Source: Desmodus rotundus (Eukaryota > Chordata > Mammalia > Chiroptera > Phyllostomidae). From it: a stretch of DNA of 64,000 nucleotides. This document shows, piece after piece, positions 26,301 to 41,300 of the stretch. The first letter of the stretch is position 1; the number at the start of each line of letters is the position of its first letter. Made by a program: the position numbers and the translations under genes. The stretch spans positions 148,598,347-148,662,346 of the forward strand of contig NC_071387.1 in assembly GCF_022682495.2 (NCBI RefSeq), read 5' to 3'. The notes beneath the pieces are model-generated. The model saw only the letters and a program-made list of their open reading frames with translations, made no database searches and was not told where the DNA came from.

Positions 26301-29300
26301 GAGGCAGTTCGTGGGCCTAACTTACAGTGCTCACGGATGTGGCCTCAGTCAAGACTATATTCCTCATCATGCTAATTCAGGATGAAGACGCTGCCTTTAG
26401 ATCTTCCTCATGTGGTTTCGATAGCTTCAGGGCAGAGCAATCCAAACTGTTAGACTGTGGGGAGTAGCTGGGAAGGAGTAGCCAGGTGACAATCAACTTG
26501 ACAAATTCATTTACAGGTAGATGTTATTGCTTAGGTTTATAGTGATTTGGACTCAAATTAATTTCTCCAGGTCAGTCTGAAAAAGAAGATGTGAATGGAA
26601 ACAAATGGACTGTTACCACCTTTTACACCACACCCCACATGCCTACTTATTTAGCTGCATTTGTTATATGTGACTATGACCATGTCAACAGAACTGAAAG
26701 GGGCAAGGAGGTGAGTAAGGAAGATTCTCCAGGTAAGGGCACATTTGTACTGGCCGCAGATTGTTCATCTACTCTTTCTGCATCCAGGGGTTATGGCTGC
26801 CTATCCCACCATCATCTCCTGGTTCTTGCTCCAACTTTTCCATGCCTCTTTAAAGCTCTTTGTGTGGCTTTGATGAATGAAATACAACAATTTCCGCTGT
26901 AGCTTTGTGGAGGGGTTTCCAAGGAAGGCCACACATTAAGCCCACTCAAGGCAGGTTCTGAGCCCCCTCTTCCCAGGCTGTTACTGCCTTTCAGAGGACA
27001 AGAGAGAATAGGGAAAGCTGATGTACTTGTACCTTGAAGCTCAGGTCTACCTGTTGTTTACCTCGCCTACAATATTAATGTAGCCTTGAAGCTGGGTGGT
27101 ACTCCAAGTGTCTAGGAAACAGTGTGGCACGAGCACCAACCAACCAAAATAGACACCAGCAGGGAACAAGTGCTGTGGCTGAAATGGTGCAGCTCATATT
27201 CTGTCCCTACTGAGAAGCAGGGCTACTGGGTTCCTCTGCCCTGGAGCATGTAACACCTCCCCAGAGTTGCATAAAGTAGGTGCTCTGTCCTGAAATACCT
27301 AGTTTTCACCCAATTATATCCTCATTACATAATAATCTTTTAGGAAAATATCCAGGTTATTGTGCAAGTACTTTGTACACTGGCTCACTCCCTATGCTAG
27401 AGCGTGGAGGTACGTAAGGCCACTGCTATAGTCCCAGTTCTTTCTAATCAGATCGACTTCATGGGGCTGAGGAAGATTAGGCTCCACAGCTGGCTGAGGC
27501 TCTCTCTTGATCTCAAGACCCTCTAGGCTCCTAGTTTGCCTCCTACTTGTGGAGACAAGGAAACTGGGGATGAGCCAAGTCTGCCATCGGGGAGAATCAT
27601 TCAAAGTTACTCCTCCTGTATTCCTGACCTAATGATGAATTAAAAATACTGTGCTGGATGCAAACAGTGGCTCGTTATCTCCCTCGGCTCTTGGCTCCAG
27701 CCTGCTTTTCCTCATTGAAGAATCACTAGTAAATCCTTGATATTCACAGATGTAACGCTGGCCAAGTCAAACATTCATGACAGATACAGGGTCCAGCACA
27801 AATAACTCCCTCTTTTTGTTACAAAATCTTTTATTACAAAATCATAAGCATGTAAGTATATAACATAACAATATCACATTCAAGCATACCACGTGACATT
27901 TTTGGTGTAATGTTCAAATTAAAACTATAAACTGTTACACCCATATTATTACCCCACCAACAACACTGAAGCAGGCCTTATCTTTGCCGGACTCTGTGTA
28001 CTGATAAATGTACTCAGGTGTGGTTTGAAAGCACATGGGTTGTGTGTGGCTTGAAGGTGTGGGCCCCAGAGCTCATGAGTGACCCAAGGTGGTCTGTCAG
28101 CATCCACCTCTCAAGTGGCTTGCTGCTCTCAGTGCTACTGCACATGAACAATTCTTATAAAAGGATCCAATATGTTTCTCAGTGAAAGACCACCCTGAAA
28201 AGAAGGCCAGCTGTTATAGACGCAAAGACGCAATGGAAGATACCTAAGAAAGTAATGTTGTTAGCCAGGAAATTGAGATTTGGGGTGAGTTTATCAGGGG
28301 AATGTTGCATTTGGCTAAGGCTCAGCTCTACAACATGGAGGAGTCCACCAAATACTCTACAGGGGAACTAGAAAGTACTCTTGGAATAACATCCGGACTA
28401 TATGCAAATTGCTCATTAAGTAGAAGAAAATTTAGTGAAAGTGCCATTAATGTGTGGCATGAGGATAGTCATAGGAAATACAAAACTAGGTTTGGAAATA
28501 CCATTTTTTGAGTAGAATTTAGCACACATGAGCTTGTGTGTAGATACTCCTCTCTTTTAGAGGTTGAGGTCACCTGTGTCTCAGGAGGGCCACAAGAACG
28601 CACTGGTGGACTGGGTGTGGTTTTGAAGGAACTTCATGGCTGCGTCTCCAAATACTCCTTGCTGCCCTAGTAGGGGCCACCCACCCCTTCTACCCTGGAG
28701 CTTGAAATCTCCATTATTTGTCTGCATTTTGGCTTATAGAACAGTAGTTTATGGGAGGAGCTTTATAAGTTGAAAATTAACATACAGACTTTGTTATTGC
28801 CCTTATTTTCCAAATAATCAAATGAATTAAAATGCATTTATGATCTTGAATGTGGGGAAAGGAGCCTATTCTTTCCACTCAGTAGTGTGGGCTTTGGTTC
28901 AGCAGTCTCCCTGTTACCTCAGAAATTAGAACTCGAGTTGCGGAGGGTAAGCTTGTTGCTCTGGGGCTGGGAGCTGAGCCCCTCTTTCCCAGGGTAATGA
29001 GATCTCTGCATCAAGGTGAAGGTGGGAAGGAATGAAGGGATCAAGGCAGAAGGCTTCAAAAACAGGTGGTTGCATTTTGTGAGAGAAGAGCATTCCTGAA
29101 GACTTCATATAATTCAAAACTCACATAATTCAAGACAAATTTTTCTAGCAGAAATTAAAGCAAAGTAAGGTGAATGTGTTCTTGAAGTGCAACAGTCTGC
29201 AAATATTGTTGTGCTGTTTTTCTCATTTCCTTAGCATTTTCTGTAATGTTTTGCAAAGAGCTCTTTCTCAAATTGACTGTGCTCACATCAGGACAATTAT

Positions 29301-32300
29301 TCTAATTCCCCCATCTCCCTCTAACTTCCGTGCCAGGGTTATTGAGTTTGATACACATTCTTTAGCATTAACACTAACAACTGCATTGAAAATGCTTGGA
29401 TGGTGTTTGGGAGTATAAAATAATTTCATATTAAAATAATAAAGAATGCTAAAACAACAGCAAATTACAGTAGTCACCAAAATCACACAAGTAACTGCCA
29501 AGTGCCCAAACAACAACATGGCTATGTTAAACTGACAGAACATTTCAGCAATTTCTTTTTACCTGCAAAAGTGGAAGTAGAGAAATTATATTCTCTATCA
29601 TAAACAGAGACTATAATGTACTTGCTTCTACAATTATAAAAACATAAGACTTTTGATGAACTTTTTAACATTAGGCAAATTAACTGTATTCCAAATTTTG
29701 AAAATAAGATGGAACTATTAATGTTTTCATTAGCAAATCATTTTAAATTGGCATGATTCAAAATTGTTTAATATGTACTTTACTATATAACCCTCACTAA
29801 CTGCACAGTTCTGTTTTGGAACATTGGACATATGTCCAGAGCAGGCAAGTAAAAGCCCAAGCTGCCCAGTTACTCTAACATAGAATCTACATTTTCTGTG
29901 AGGGTAGACACAGTGCTTTTGGGTTGCAATACTTATACACGTTATTGCAAAAGATGGAAATAACACACTGTCTGGGGAGATACTGTTTTTCTTAATGTGT
30001 CTATCCATTTAAACATTTGATTATGTAGCTTCCTTAGAAAAAGTGTGACTTTGGCTTTAGAGTACTAGGGAATTGGAGCAAGCAGACTTCTATTTTCCAA
30101 TATCAATCACTGCTTTCCCTACTCACCGCTTAATTGTTTTGATTTAGATACGCATCTGGGCCCGGAAGGATGCCATCGCTGATGGAAATGCGGATTTTGC
30201 TTTGAACATCACAGGTCCCATCTTCTCTTTTCTGGAAGACTTATTTAATATTAGTTACCCTCTTCCAAAAACAGGTAAGTCATCTTCCCTTCCAATGCAG
30301 TTGATTTCCTATTATGGGGGCTCTGAGTTGAGGTCAAGTGTATCCAGACAGCCCCCAATGACCCATTGTCACCATTTAGCTGCTATTTTGCGGTTAGTTG
30401 CATCCCCCTCTGAACACATACAGGCCTGTCTGCCCTTTCTCCGTGTGGTGCCATGTGCTCAGCAGGTACTCAGAAAGCTCTCAGGTGTCAGATCCCGGGT
30501 CCTCACTAGCCGCCTCATACCCTCCAGACCCCGACTCTCTCTTGCATCCTGCCCTTTCCGTCATCAGGCAAGTGTACAATGCAGTGTTCTGGGTCCTTGT
30601 GGCAAGCCTGCGTGAGTGACTCCAGTTCCCTTTAGTAAGGTTTTGTTGGTTTTTAAAAAATATTCCTTAGCTGTGAGTCATTAGATTAGGACTTAAGGGT
30701 CCTATCTGTGAATCTTTGTTATATAAAATTGGAATCATGTGTGAGTATAGTATGATCCTTGAGGAAATATGTAAACATTTATCTCTTATAGATCTATGCA
30801 GTATGTCCTTAAAATTGTGCGAGCTATTCAGTTTAGAAAGTTGTTCAGTGTTTTTTCTCTCTAACGTGAGCGTATCATGTAAATATATTTTGTTTCTCTC
30901 ACGTGGGTCAGTGGGTGGGATGGGAGTGGGTGGAGGAAAAGGGAGGTTAGAAGAACGGGGAATCTAGGCTATGGCAACTAAGTTTGCCCCAAGATAATAG
31001 AGCATTACCTGTGGCTGCTGGGTAAGGACCTGGGTACACTCTTTACCGCACACTGTTGGCTTCGGCCATGTGTAAGGTCAACTTAAATTATTGAGCATAG
31101 CACAGCATAGAACGCTCACCAGGCAGATGTAGCATGGATTATAATATTTCTCCTATTAGCAGAAGAAAATTTTAAAACTTTTATTGTTCTAGTTATAAAA
31201 GTAATAAATGGTTACATTGTAGAAAATTTGCAAAAATGGGGAAAAGCACAAAAAAGAGAAGAGAAATCTCCTGCAATGCCACTACACAGGTACAAGCATG
31301 GCTGGCCTTTGGTGCATGTCCCAATGCTCATCTCAGTCGGGGTGTCTGTCTTTCTCAGTATTTGCTTCTCTGTTTTTAACAAAGACGGAGACATGGAGTT
31401 GGCACTCTTCTTTCGTAGGTAGCAACATGGTCCAGATAACTGAATATTCTTTTTTATTGTCTTTTTTAATATAGCAAACACCTACCAATTTAACAAAACA
31501 CTTTATTTACTCCTCAGTGGTTGAATATTAGGACTGCTTCGTCCACTTTTTAGGGAGAAGGCTACTTTTAAAACACTAAAGAAAACCATTGTAAGGAAAT
31601 GTTTACAAATACCTGTGCTATTTGCCTTAGTATAAATTCCAAAAATTGAGTGATTTAGTAGGGACATTTCTAAAGATTATGAAGCATTTTGCTGGATTGC
31701 TCCAGAAAGAATGTACCAGTTCATACCCATTACCAGCAGGTCATGTGTCAGTTTTCCTATAACTAATTATTAATGCTAATGCTAGCCACTACTAATTATT
31801 AAGCTTCTTATACATTTGAAAGATTAAGTTATATCACTGTTTTGTTTTTGATAAGTAAAGAAATTGAATATTTTAAAAAAGATTTTACTTATTTATTTTT
31901 AGAGAGAGGGGAAGGGAAGGAGAAAGAGAGGGAGAGAAACATCAGTGTGTGGTTGCCTCTCCCATGGCTCCCACTGGGGACCTAGCCTGCAACCCAGGCA
32001 TGTGCTCTGACTAGGAATTGAACCAGTGACACTTCGGTTCACAGCTCAAGCTCAATCCACTGAGCTACACCAGCCAGGGCAAGAAATTGAACATTTTAAA
32101 TAAGATTTTTGGATGCTTAAATTTTATTTCTGTAGTAAATTGTTCATGTTTTTTTTTGATTTCTCAGTGTTCTTCACTGAAAAAAATATTGTCTGGTTGT
32201 GATAGATGAAGGGGGGACCATAAAAAAGGAATTTATTTATAAAAATTGTGTATTTATTCTTACATGTCTAAATTTCAGTTACCCTCCAGTGCTCTCCATT

Positions 32301-35300
32301 TGATGCTATATACCTATCAAGACATTTTTTCCACTGTTCAAAAATGTTTTTGAAATCATTGATTTTGATGCCTTTTAGTGTTTCTGCTGATTTTTGTTTC
32401 ACCTCTTCCACATTGACAAAACATTTCCCTTTGTGGACTTTTTTTTATCTGGAGAAACAAACAAAAAAAAAGTTGCTTGGGGCAAGATCAGGTGAACAGG
32501 GAGGGTGGGGCACAGGGGACATGCTGTTTTGGGTCAAAACCTGTGAACACTCAGTACAGTGTGGGCAGGTGCGCTGGTAAATCAGCCATAATGAAATGGG
32601 CAAATGCATTGAAAGAGTCTTTAAAAAAAATTAGTGAAGCCATACACAACCTCTCACAACAACACCAGCTGGTACACTGATACAGATGTATTCCTAGAAT
32701 ACTCACCTAGCAGGGGAAGCCTGTACTACAAGGTGCCCATCCTCAAGAAGATAATTCCAAGGGGGGTTTTGGGTCCCCCATCATATGCTATAAATACTTA
32801 TACCAGTTCATGGTTTGCCTTTCAAATTTGTTTATGGTGTTCTCTAGGAAACTGAAATATTTAATTTTAAATATAATTTATTTCTAAAGAGTTCCCATAT
32901 ACCTCTTCTTCCTCCCCCCATCCTGCCTCCAGTTTCTGCTATTAACATCTTATTGGTACATTATTATTATCTTAAGTCCATAGTTTACGTTAGGGTTCAC
33001 TTTACATTGTATAGTTCTATGAGTTTTGACAAATGCATATAATACATGTATACACCATTGTAACATCATACAGAATGGTCTTACTAGCGTAAAAATCCAT
33101 AGTGCTCTACCTAGTCATCCTGCATCTTCCCCCAATCCCTGAAAACCGCTGCTCTTTTTACTGTGTAGTTTTGCCTTTTCCATAATGATGTGCAGTTGTA
33201 ATTGTACCATGTGTAGCTGTTTTAGACTGGCTTCTTTCCCTTAGTAATGTACATTTAAGGTTTCTCCATGACCTTTCATAGCTTGACAAATCATTTCTTT
33301 TTATCACTGAATAATTCACTATTGTACGATGTCCCACAGTTTGTTTATCCATTCTCCCACTGAAGGACATCTTGGTTGCTTCCCACTTTTGGCGTCAAGT
33401 GCTAGACTGTATGGTCAGCCCATGTTTAGCTTCCTCAGAAACAGCCAAACTTTGCTTCCAAAGTGGCTGTACCGTCTTGCATTCCCACTAGCCATGAGTG
33501 AGAGTTCCTGTTCCAAATCCTCCCCAGCATTTGGATTTTAGCCACCCTAACAGGTGTGTAGTGGGATCTCATCGTTGTTTTTGTTTCATTATTTGAATTT
33601 GCAACTTCCTGGTGACATAAGGTGTTGAGGGCATCTTTTTCATATGCTTATTTTTCATTTATATATCTTCTTTAGTGAAGTGTCTAGATTGGTCTTTTGC
33701 CAAATTTACGAAGTTGTTTGTTTGTTTATTGTTGACTTTTAAGAGATCTTTGTATATTTTGGATGCAAGTCCTTTATCAAAATTATTGATTTTTATATGG
33801 TTAAAATTCATTTTCTGGCTTCTGTCTTTGGTATTTGTCTTTACAGTCCTTCTCTCAGGTTATTCATACACACTTGTATTTTCTTTCTATTTTTCCCTCC
33901 ACTTAAATCCACGTAGATATAATTGCCTTGCCTACTTTTGACAACCGTGCCATGGAAAACTGGGGGCTGTTGATATTTGATGAGTCGCTATTGTTGCTGC
34001 AACCAGAGGACCGACTGACAGAAAAGAAGACGGTGGTTTCCCACATTGTCTCCCACGAGATCGGACATCAGGCATGTGGCAAAATGTTTTTTCTCGTTTC
34101 ACATGAAGATGTTCTCCAGGTGCTCTACCAAAAATAACAAAACAAACAAAAAACCCCAAAAACAAAAACAAAAAAACACAAATTTTAAAAAATTGTTCAA
34201 AAAACGGGAAAATGAGACAAATCAGGAGCTCTGGGTACTCAGGTCTCGCGTGGATTTGAACAGTTGGTGATGGACCACACTGATGAGAGTTTACAGGCCA
34301 TCGGACAGTCAGGTATTTACAGCCAGAGATCGACTTTGCTCCACCAGGTCTTCTTTTTGAAAATTTATTTATTTATTTATATTTAATCTTTTCTGTATTT
34401 TTTCCATGACCATTTAGTCCGAAGTCTTACACCCTCCAAAGTTTTCTTCAGGAAAAATAAGCCAAGGAGATCTATGATTATTTGTTTTTATGCCATCTCA
34501 AAATAAGGTACATTATAAAAGGTCACTGAAAGGTGTCCACATTTCATCAGTAGATTGCTACGAACGTTTTCTTCTGAGAAATGTTAGAGGAGTATGGGCA
34601 CTGTGTCAGTGTCAGTGAAATGATGGTGATGAACCCTTGAGCTGCGTCCCCAAAGGAGGGGGGAACGAAGACTCATTTCAGCAGAACTACATGCTCTCAT
34701 GTTGTGATTTTAGACGCTTAGTTATTTGATTTGATGGAAATTCTCGCATATGCCTTTTGACCTTGATTCCATCAATACAAGTCTGTCAAGAAAGAAATCA
34801 TCTTGTTGTATGGATCCATAAGAAATTTGGGGGAAAGAGTGGCTTACTGGGATTGAATAACAAACACCGTGTTACACAGTCAACATACTCTTCTGCCCAT
34901 TTTGATCAGTTGCCCCAAGTATCACTTTTTATTATACCCTAAGGGAGACATTGTTTTTATTATCCCCTAAGGGAGACACAGGCTGCTAAGTGTGAGTACA
35001 TCACAGCTGTTGTAAGAATTTGGTTAAACACCAGAGTGTGGATTTGTTGGTTTTGGAAAATATTGTGTTTTTCTTTCCTGATTCTATTCATCATCTGACA
35101 CTTTCTTTCTGTTAAGTTCATATAGAAAATAATTACAGATGAACCATTTTGCAGAACATAATTACTCAAGTGATTTGTACATGGCACAGATCAAATCATA
35201 TTTTTAAAGTGTCATAACTTCTTACGGCAAAATCCTGACATAGTCTATTTAGAGTATAAGATGCTGTAATTAGGTATCACGTGAACATTTAGAACTTCTG

Positions 35301-38300
35301 CTATGTTTTATTTATGGGCAAAGTGGACACTTTAAGAAAGCTACTCTAGCTTTCATTATTTTTGAACATCACAGTTTTAAAAGGAAAATTGCTTCCTATC
35401 ATTGAATGTGAAAAAATTATTTCAGAGACATACATGACAGATATCTCTTCATATTAAAACAGCATGCTTTTTGGAGTCCTGTCTTAATGATAAGCAAATA
35501 CAGTTTAATTATGTCTCTGACCCTATATTTATTTAACGTGCAATTACAGTAAATATTATTTAAATTAAATTTAAGACAGCTTTTTTTTCTGCCATGTCCA
35601 ATAGTGGTTTGGAAACCTAGTTACCATGTGTTGGTGGAACAATATCTGGCTCAACGAAGGTTTTGCATCTTATTTTGAGCTTGGAGTAATTAACCACTTC
35701 GATCCTAGACTCCCCGGAGTAAGTGTGTCTGTTTCATTTATTTATAATTTTTTTCTCCTATTTGTAAAAGCAATGCATATTCATTGTTGAAAATGTGTAA
35801 AATACAGAAAAATACAAGGAATAGTACATTACCTGTAATACGGAGATGATCAATGTTATCTTTTTAATGTGTTTTATTTTTCCAGGCTTTTTGTGAATAT
35901 TTGTAAAAGTGGGAATTACACAGAAAAGAATAATACCTTTTCTACTTCATATGATATCAAAAACATTTCCAGAAATCATTAATTATTTTTAAAAACAAGA
36001 CTTTTAACGGTTTCCTGGTGATTTATTGCATTACCTTATATGGTATTTTTGGAGTTTAGGTTATTTTCACTTTTTCCTGCCCAGCCTAAATGTTAAAGCA
36101 GCGGCCCTCCACTGGCCAGATCTTCCTTGCAGACTGACTTTGTCCACTTAGAAGGAGACTGTAAGATCGTGTTTTATCATCTTGGTAGTAAACTGCCCCT
36201 GTTCTCTTCTTTAATGAAAGGATGTTGATAGATACAGATGATATTTGGTTTCTGTTGATTAAAAAATTGGCAGAATAAAAAGTTGACAAACCTATCTTGG
36301 CTGCACAGAAACTTGAAAACATCTTTTTTATCTGTTTGTGAAATCAGTTTCTGGGAAGCGCTGACATAGCAGCCTGTGAACACCCCAGCTCCACGCCACC
36401 CGCCCCACCCTTTGCAGAGGTCCTAAAAAATGCCCGCCACCCGCAGTCCAGCTGCTCTGTGGTACCGCTGCTCTTCCTCCCCTGGACTGGGCGTCATCAC
36501 ATAGGTCAGAAGAATGAAGTATCGAAAGGTTAAGTGACTTGCCAAGGTCATTTTCCTGATTGGACAGAACTGTGATTACAGCCCAGTTGTCTGGATTTAG
36601 TCTGATAACGAGGATAAGGATGATAGTAACTGTAATAGTATGGTACTTACCATTACCTGAGCACTTAGGTAGTGTGAGTGCTATACACATCATCTTACTC
36701 AGTCTTCAAAACAATCGTCTGAGTGCAGTTGTTATTTTTTTCTGTCTTATAGTTGAAGAAGCAGGCATAGAATCATAGGTAAATTGTTTCAGAGTTATTA
36801 AATATTGAAGATGAGATTCAATTCCCGTTTCTGCAACTGTAAGCCCATAACTTTAACCACCGTGCTCTGCAGAGAACACACCTGGGAGTGTGTTCTCAAG
36901 GAGCTAGTGTGTGTGTGTTCATTATATGACTCTATTCATATATACGTAAACTTTATATACATATAGTAAATCTTAGTTTTCTTCAAAAGCTCTTCCCATA
37001 TATTCTGTACCTCTGTACTTAAGAGTCAGTAAGGAAAGAAGTTCCATTCCCATAAAAACAATTAGATTCATTCTCTAAGTTCTTTTTTTAATTTTTCAGT
37101 TATAGTTTACATTCAATATTATTTGTATTAGTTTCAGGTGTACAGCATAATTGTGAGACAGTCATATCCTTCACAAATTGTTCCCCCAGTACGTCCAGTA
37201 CCCAGCTGGCCCCATACATATTTATTACAATATTGTTGACTATAGTCCCTATGCTGTACTTTACATCACTGTGACGGTTTTGTAATTACCAATTTGTACT
37301 TCTTAAACCCTTCTCCTTTTTCACTGGCCTCCAACTCCCCTCCCCTTTGGCAACCATCCATCTGTTCTCCTTATCTATAAGATGGTTTCAATTTTGTTCA
37401 TCTGTTTGTTTTGTTACTTAAATTCCACATGTAAGTGAAACCATCTGGCGCTTGTCTTTCTCTGACTGACTTATTTCACTTAGCATAATGACCCCTAGGT
37501 TCATCCATGCTGTTGCAAATGGTAAGATTTCATTCTTTTTTGTGGCCAAGTAATAGTCCATTGTGTGTATGTACTACTCTCTTATCCGCCCATTTATTAA
37601 TGAGCACTTGGGTTTCTTCCATATCTTGTCTGCTGTAAATAACGCCGCGATGAACGTAGGGGTGCACATATTCTTTCAAATTATTTTTTGGATTCCTTCA
37701 GATATATTCCCAGAAATGAAATTTCTGGGTGTAAGGCAGTACCATTTTTAATTTTTTGAGGACCCGCCATATTATTTTCCATAGAGGCTGTACCAATCTG
37801 CCTTCCCACCAACAGTGCATGAAGGCTCCCTCTTCTCCACATCCTCACCAACACTTAACTTGTTGATGATAGTCATTCTGACAGGTGTGGTTTTAAATCT
37901 CACTGTGGTTTTAATTTGCATTTCTCTGATGATTAGTGACATTGAGCATCTTTTCATATATCTATTGGCCATCTGTATGTCTTCTTTGGAGAAGTGTCTA
38001 TTGAGGTTTTCTGCTCATTTTAAAATTTTACCCTCTATGTTCTTAATTGAAGAGAATATACTAGTATCAATCAATACCTCTAAATGCAACTAAAATGGCT
38101 AAGATATTGTCGTATCTGGGAACACTTGATGAAAACATATTAGTGGTGTTTTTGTAGTTCAGATGGTAAGATTAGCCTTTTTTGTACCATTTAGTTATTT
38201 TTTTCATCATTGCTTCTTAATCACTCTTTTCTGAGTCTACATTTCTCAATTGCTTGTGAAGCTGAGTGAATATAATATTTGCTGGAAGAGCATCAGCTCC

Positions 38301-41300
38301 TGGCACTTGAGAAAATTACCACAAGCTCTGTTTTTTAAAGGCTTAAGTCCTTGTTTCAATGATCTTTGAAAGATCATGGACGTTTAATTTAGTCATGAGA
38401 TTAAAATGAGTAAGAAAACCAGAGAACCATACGCAGAAACAGAACTCTGGAGTGTTAAACTGATAAAACCTGCACTTAATAAGACCAGCCTTATGCAGAT
38501 GTTTCTCCTAAATTTTTGCTACAAAGTGTGATTCTTGAACTAGCAATATCTGCATCATCCAGCAGTTTACTAAAGATACAGGCCCCCAAGCAGACTGGCT
38601 GAATTAGAATAAGTTCGACAAAATCCCCAGTTATTCTTTATTGAGATGCATTGCCCTAAATGACAGGCTTTCTCAGAGTTTCATAATAGCCTAATCAATG
38701 GTACTAGTAAATTTAAAAACAGTGTGCTAGTAGGAGAGGGTTGATTGGAACATTGGCTAATGGAAGCAGGGAAGAATTTTAAAGTTCGTTTGACAATGTG
38801 GAGGGGTGAGAGAGTCAACATGGGGACCCCTGAGAGAGGCTTAATGTGGATTATCAGGGGCTCTCCCAGCTCTCCACGGTATGAGTGAGCTGTCCCTGCA
38901 GCGTTTCTGCTGCCCCTTCAGTGGCCTGTCCATCCCACGCCCCTCTTGCCTGTACTTCGGTTATCCTCCTAGCTTCCCTTCAAAAAGAGATGGCCCTTGT
39001 CATGTGTCAGAGAGATCTAGAGAACTTTTGAAGAGTTCTGTACTTTTCATTAAAATATAACAAACTGCCTTCTTTTAATGCATGAGATATAAACTGTTGT
39101 ATCCAGTCTGTGGATTTATTTCCAATTTCAAATTATTACATCAGCATCCTTGCAAATGTATAAATATGGCATGCTTTTTTTTGCAAGAGAGATTGATCAA
39201 TTTTAAGGGGTCACTAATAAAAGTTTCTATAAAATTCTAGAGGATTAAAACCACTGAGACAAGCTATTTCCCAAGGGAACCTCCTTAGGGCAAATGTAGC
39301 TGGCTCTCTTGGAAATCACATTAACTTTGTAATTGATTTTTTAAAAGTTGAAATAAAAACTGACAACAGATGGGAAGGAAAGAATCCTAGAGTTTCATTA
39401 TTCATGGAATCCTGATTTATTTGGTATATTGTAGCTCACAGAGCACTTCTCAATTACTGGTTTTTTCCCTCCTCTTCAGTGTCAGTTTTTGAACTGACAC
39501 TGAAACTATTTTGGGAACATTGAATTTTGTGTTTCTTTGACACTTCAGAACTTAATGTGGCTCAATTTTTTCCTTTTAGAATGAGATATTTTTTTCTAAC
39601 ATTTTACATGATGTTCTCAGAGAAGATCACGCCCTGGTGTCTAGAGCTGTATCCATGAATGTGGAAAATTTCACAGAAACAAATGAAATAAATGAGCTCT
39701 TTGATTCATTTACTTATAATAAGGTAAAACCAGTCATATATTTCCCTTTGTTCTGTACTCTTGAAGAAAGTTGCATAGAATGGATTCTAAGAGTCATAAA
39801 CTAAGCTTTTGGTACAAATACCCTTAATTTTATTCAGTAGATATCTTTTAGAAAATGTGGTTAAGTCAATTCTTATCTAGTAAATATTTTTAATCTAGTA
39901 AATATTAATCGACTTGATATTAGGTGCTCAGTACCATTTACTATTATAAATAGACTTAGACATTTGCTATTTTTACGGTAAATGCTTCTGCTTGGTGCAA
40001 ATTTATTCTTGCCATGGAAATATATCAATTTAAAACATTTCGTGTACCCTGAACTCTTTATGTGTAGGACGTTAACTCACCTTTTACCTATTAATTAATG
40101 ACAGTCTACTATTTTATTAAAATATTTTGGAATAACTGAAACATTCAGCTAAAGTACACAGTGCAATCAGGACCACAGCCCAGAATAACACTAATTAAAA
40201 TGGAATGTGTCAGCATTTAGACATTGAATTTTGTCCATATCACAGACAGTTTCTTTTGTCTTAGGGAGCATCGATGGCCCGGATGCTTTCGAGTTTCCTG
40301 AACGAGAGTGTATTTATCAGCGCACTTAAGGTGAGTTTACAAAACTGTTACCTGGAAGGCAGTAAACATAAATTGCTTTGGGATGTGATTTATTTTAACA
40401 ATAACTTTTCTGTTTTTACAGTCATATTTGGACACATTTTCTTACTCAAATGCGGAGCAAGATGATCTATGGAGGCATTTTCAAATGGTATTGTCTTTCT
40501 GAAGTGTTCCTGCTGAGTCGTATGATAGAGTCCCACAAGACGGGGTGGCCGTGCGTGTGTGGCAATGCCACAGGAAGGCAAATTGGCTTTGTTTGTGAAA
40601 CTCCTTTAGGTCAGGGCTGTTTCTATAGTCTTCACCACTATATCCCCAGTGCCTAGAACAGAGCCTGCACGTATTGGATCTGATAACATGGGTTTAGTGA
40701 ATGAATGAATGAATGAACTAAGGAACCATTCAGATATAGAATTGAAAAGAGCTCTGAATTTGGCTCAGAATATCACCCACTGGGAATTACTGTATAAAAT
40801 AGCTATATAGTTTCTTTTAGGAGATTGCTCTCTCAAAAGATTTTGATGACAAATATCTGCTTTTCTGATGATTTTTAAAAATAGGCCATAGATGACCAGA
40901 GTAAAATTGTTTTGCCAGCAACAGTAAAAAGCATAATGGACAGTTGGACGCACCAGAGTGGTTTTCCAGTTATCACCTTAAATGTATCTACTGGCGTCAT
41001 GAAACAGGAGCCATTTTTCCTTGGAAAAGTTCAAAATCAGACTCTTCTAACCCACAAGTAGGTAGATTTTCTCCTCTGTCTTCACCTTCCTTGGGCCTGA
41101 GTTCTGATCAAATGCAAGCCAGCCTGTGGGTGAGGAAGCATAAGCCCTGCTGGGTACACACCCTTTTGCAGCGTGTCTCTGGGATGGTGACGTAGGACTC
41201 CATGCAGGATGTCACTGGGGTCCTAGGATGAGGTGGAGCCTCTGATGTCCTGAGCCAGGCCAGAGACCTGCATGTAAGGATTCAAGGCAGTGCCCCTCCC

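Noticed and set aside
27788..28100. Possible DNA-transposon end (cagggtccagcacaaataac)
   Set aside because: No matching inverted end was found within about 1 kb and no transposase sequence is visible.
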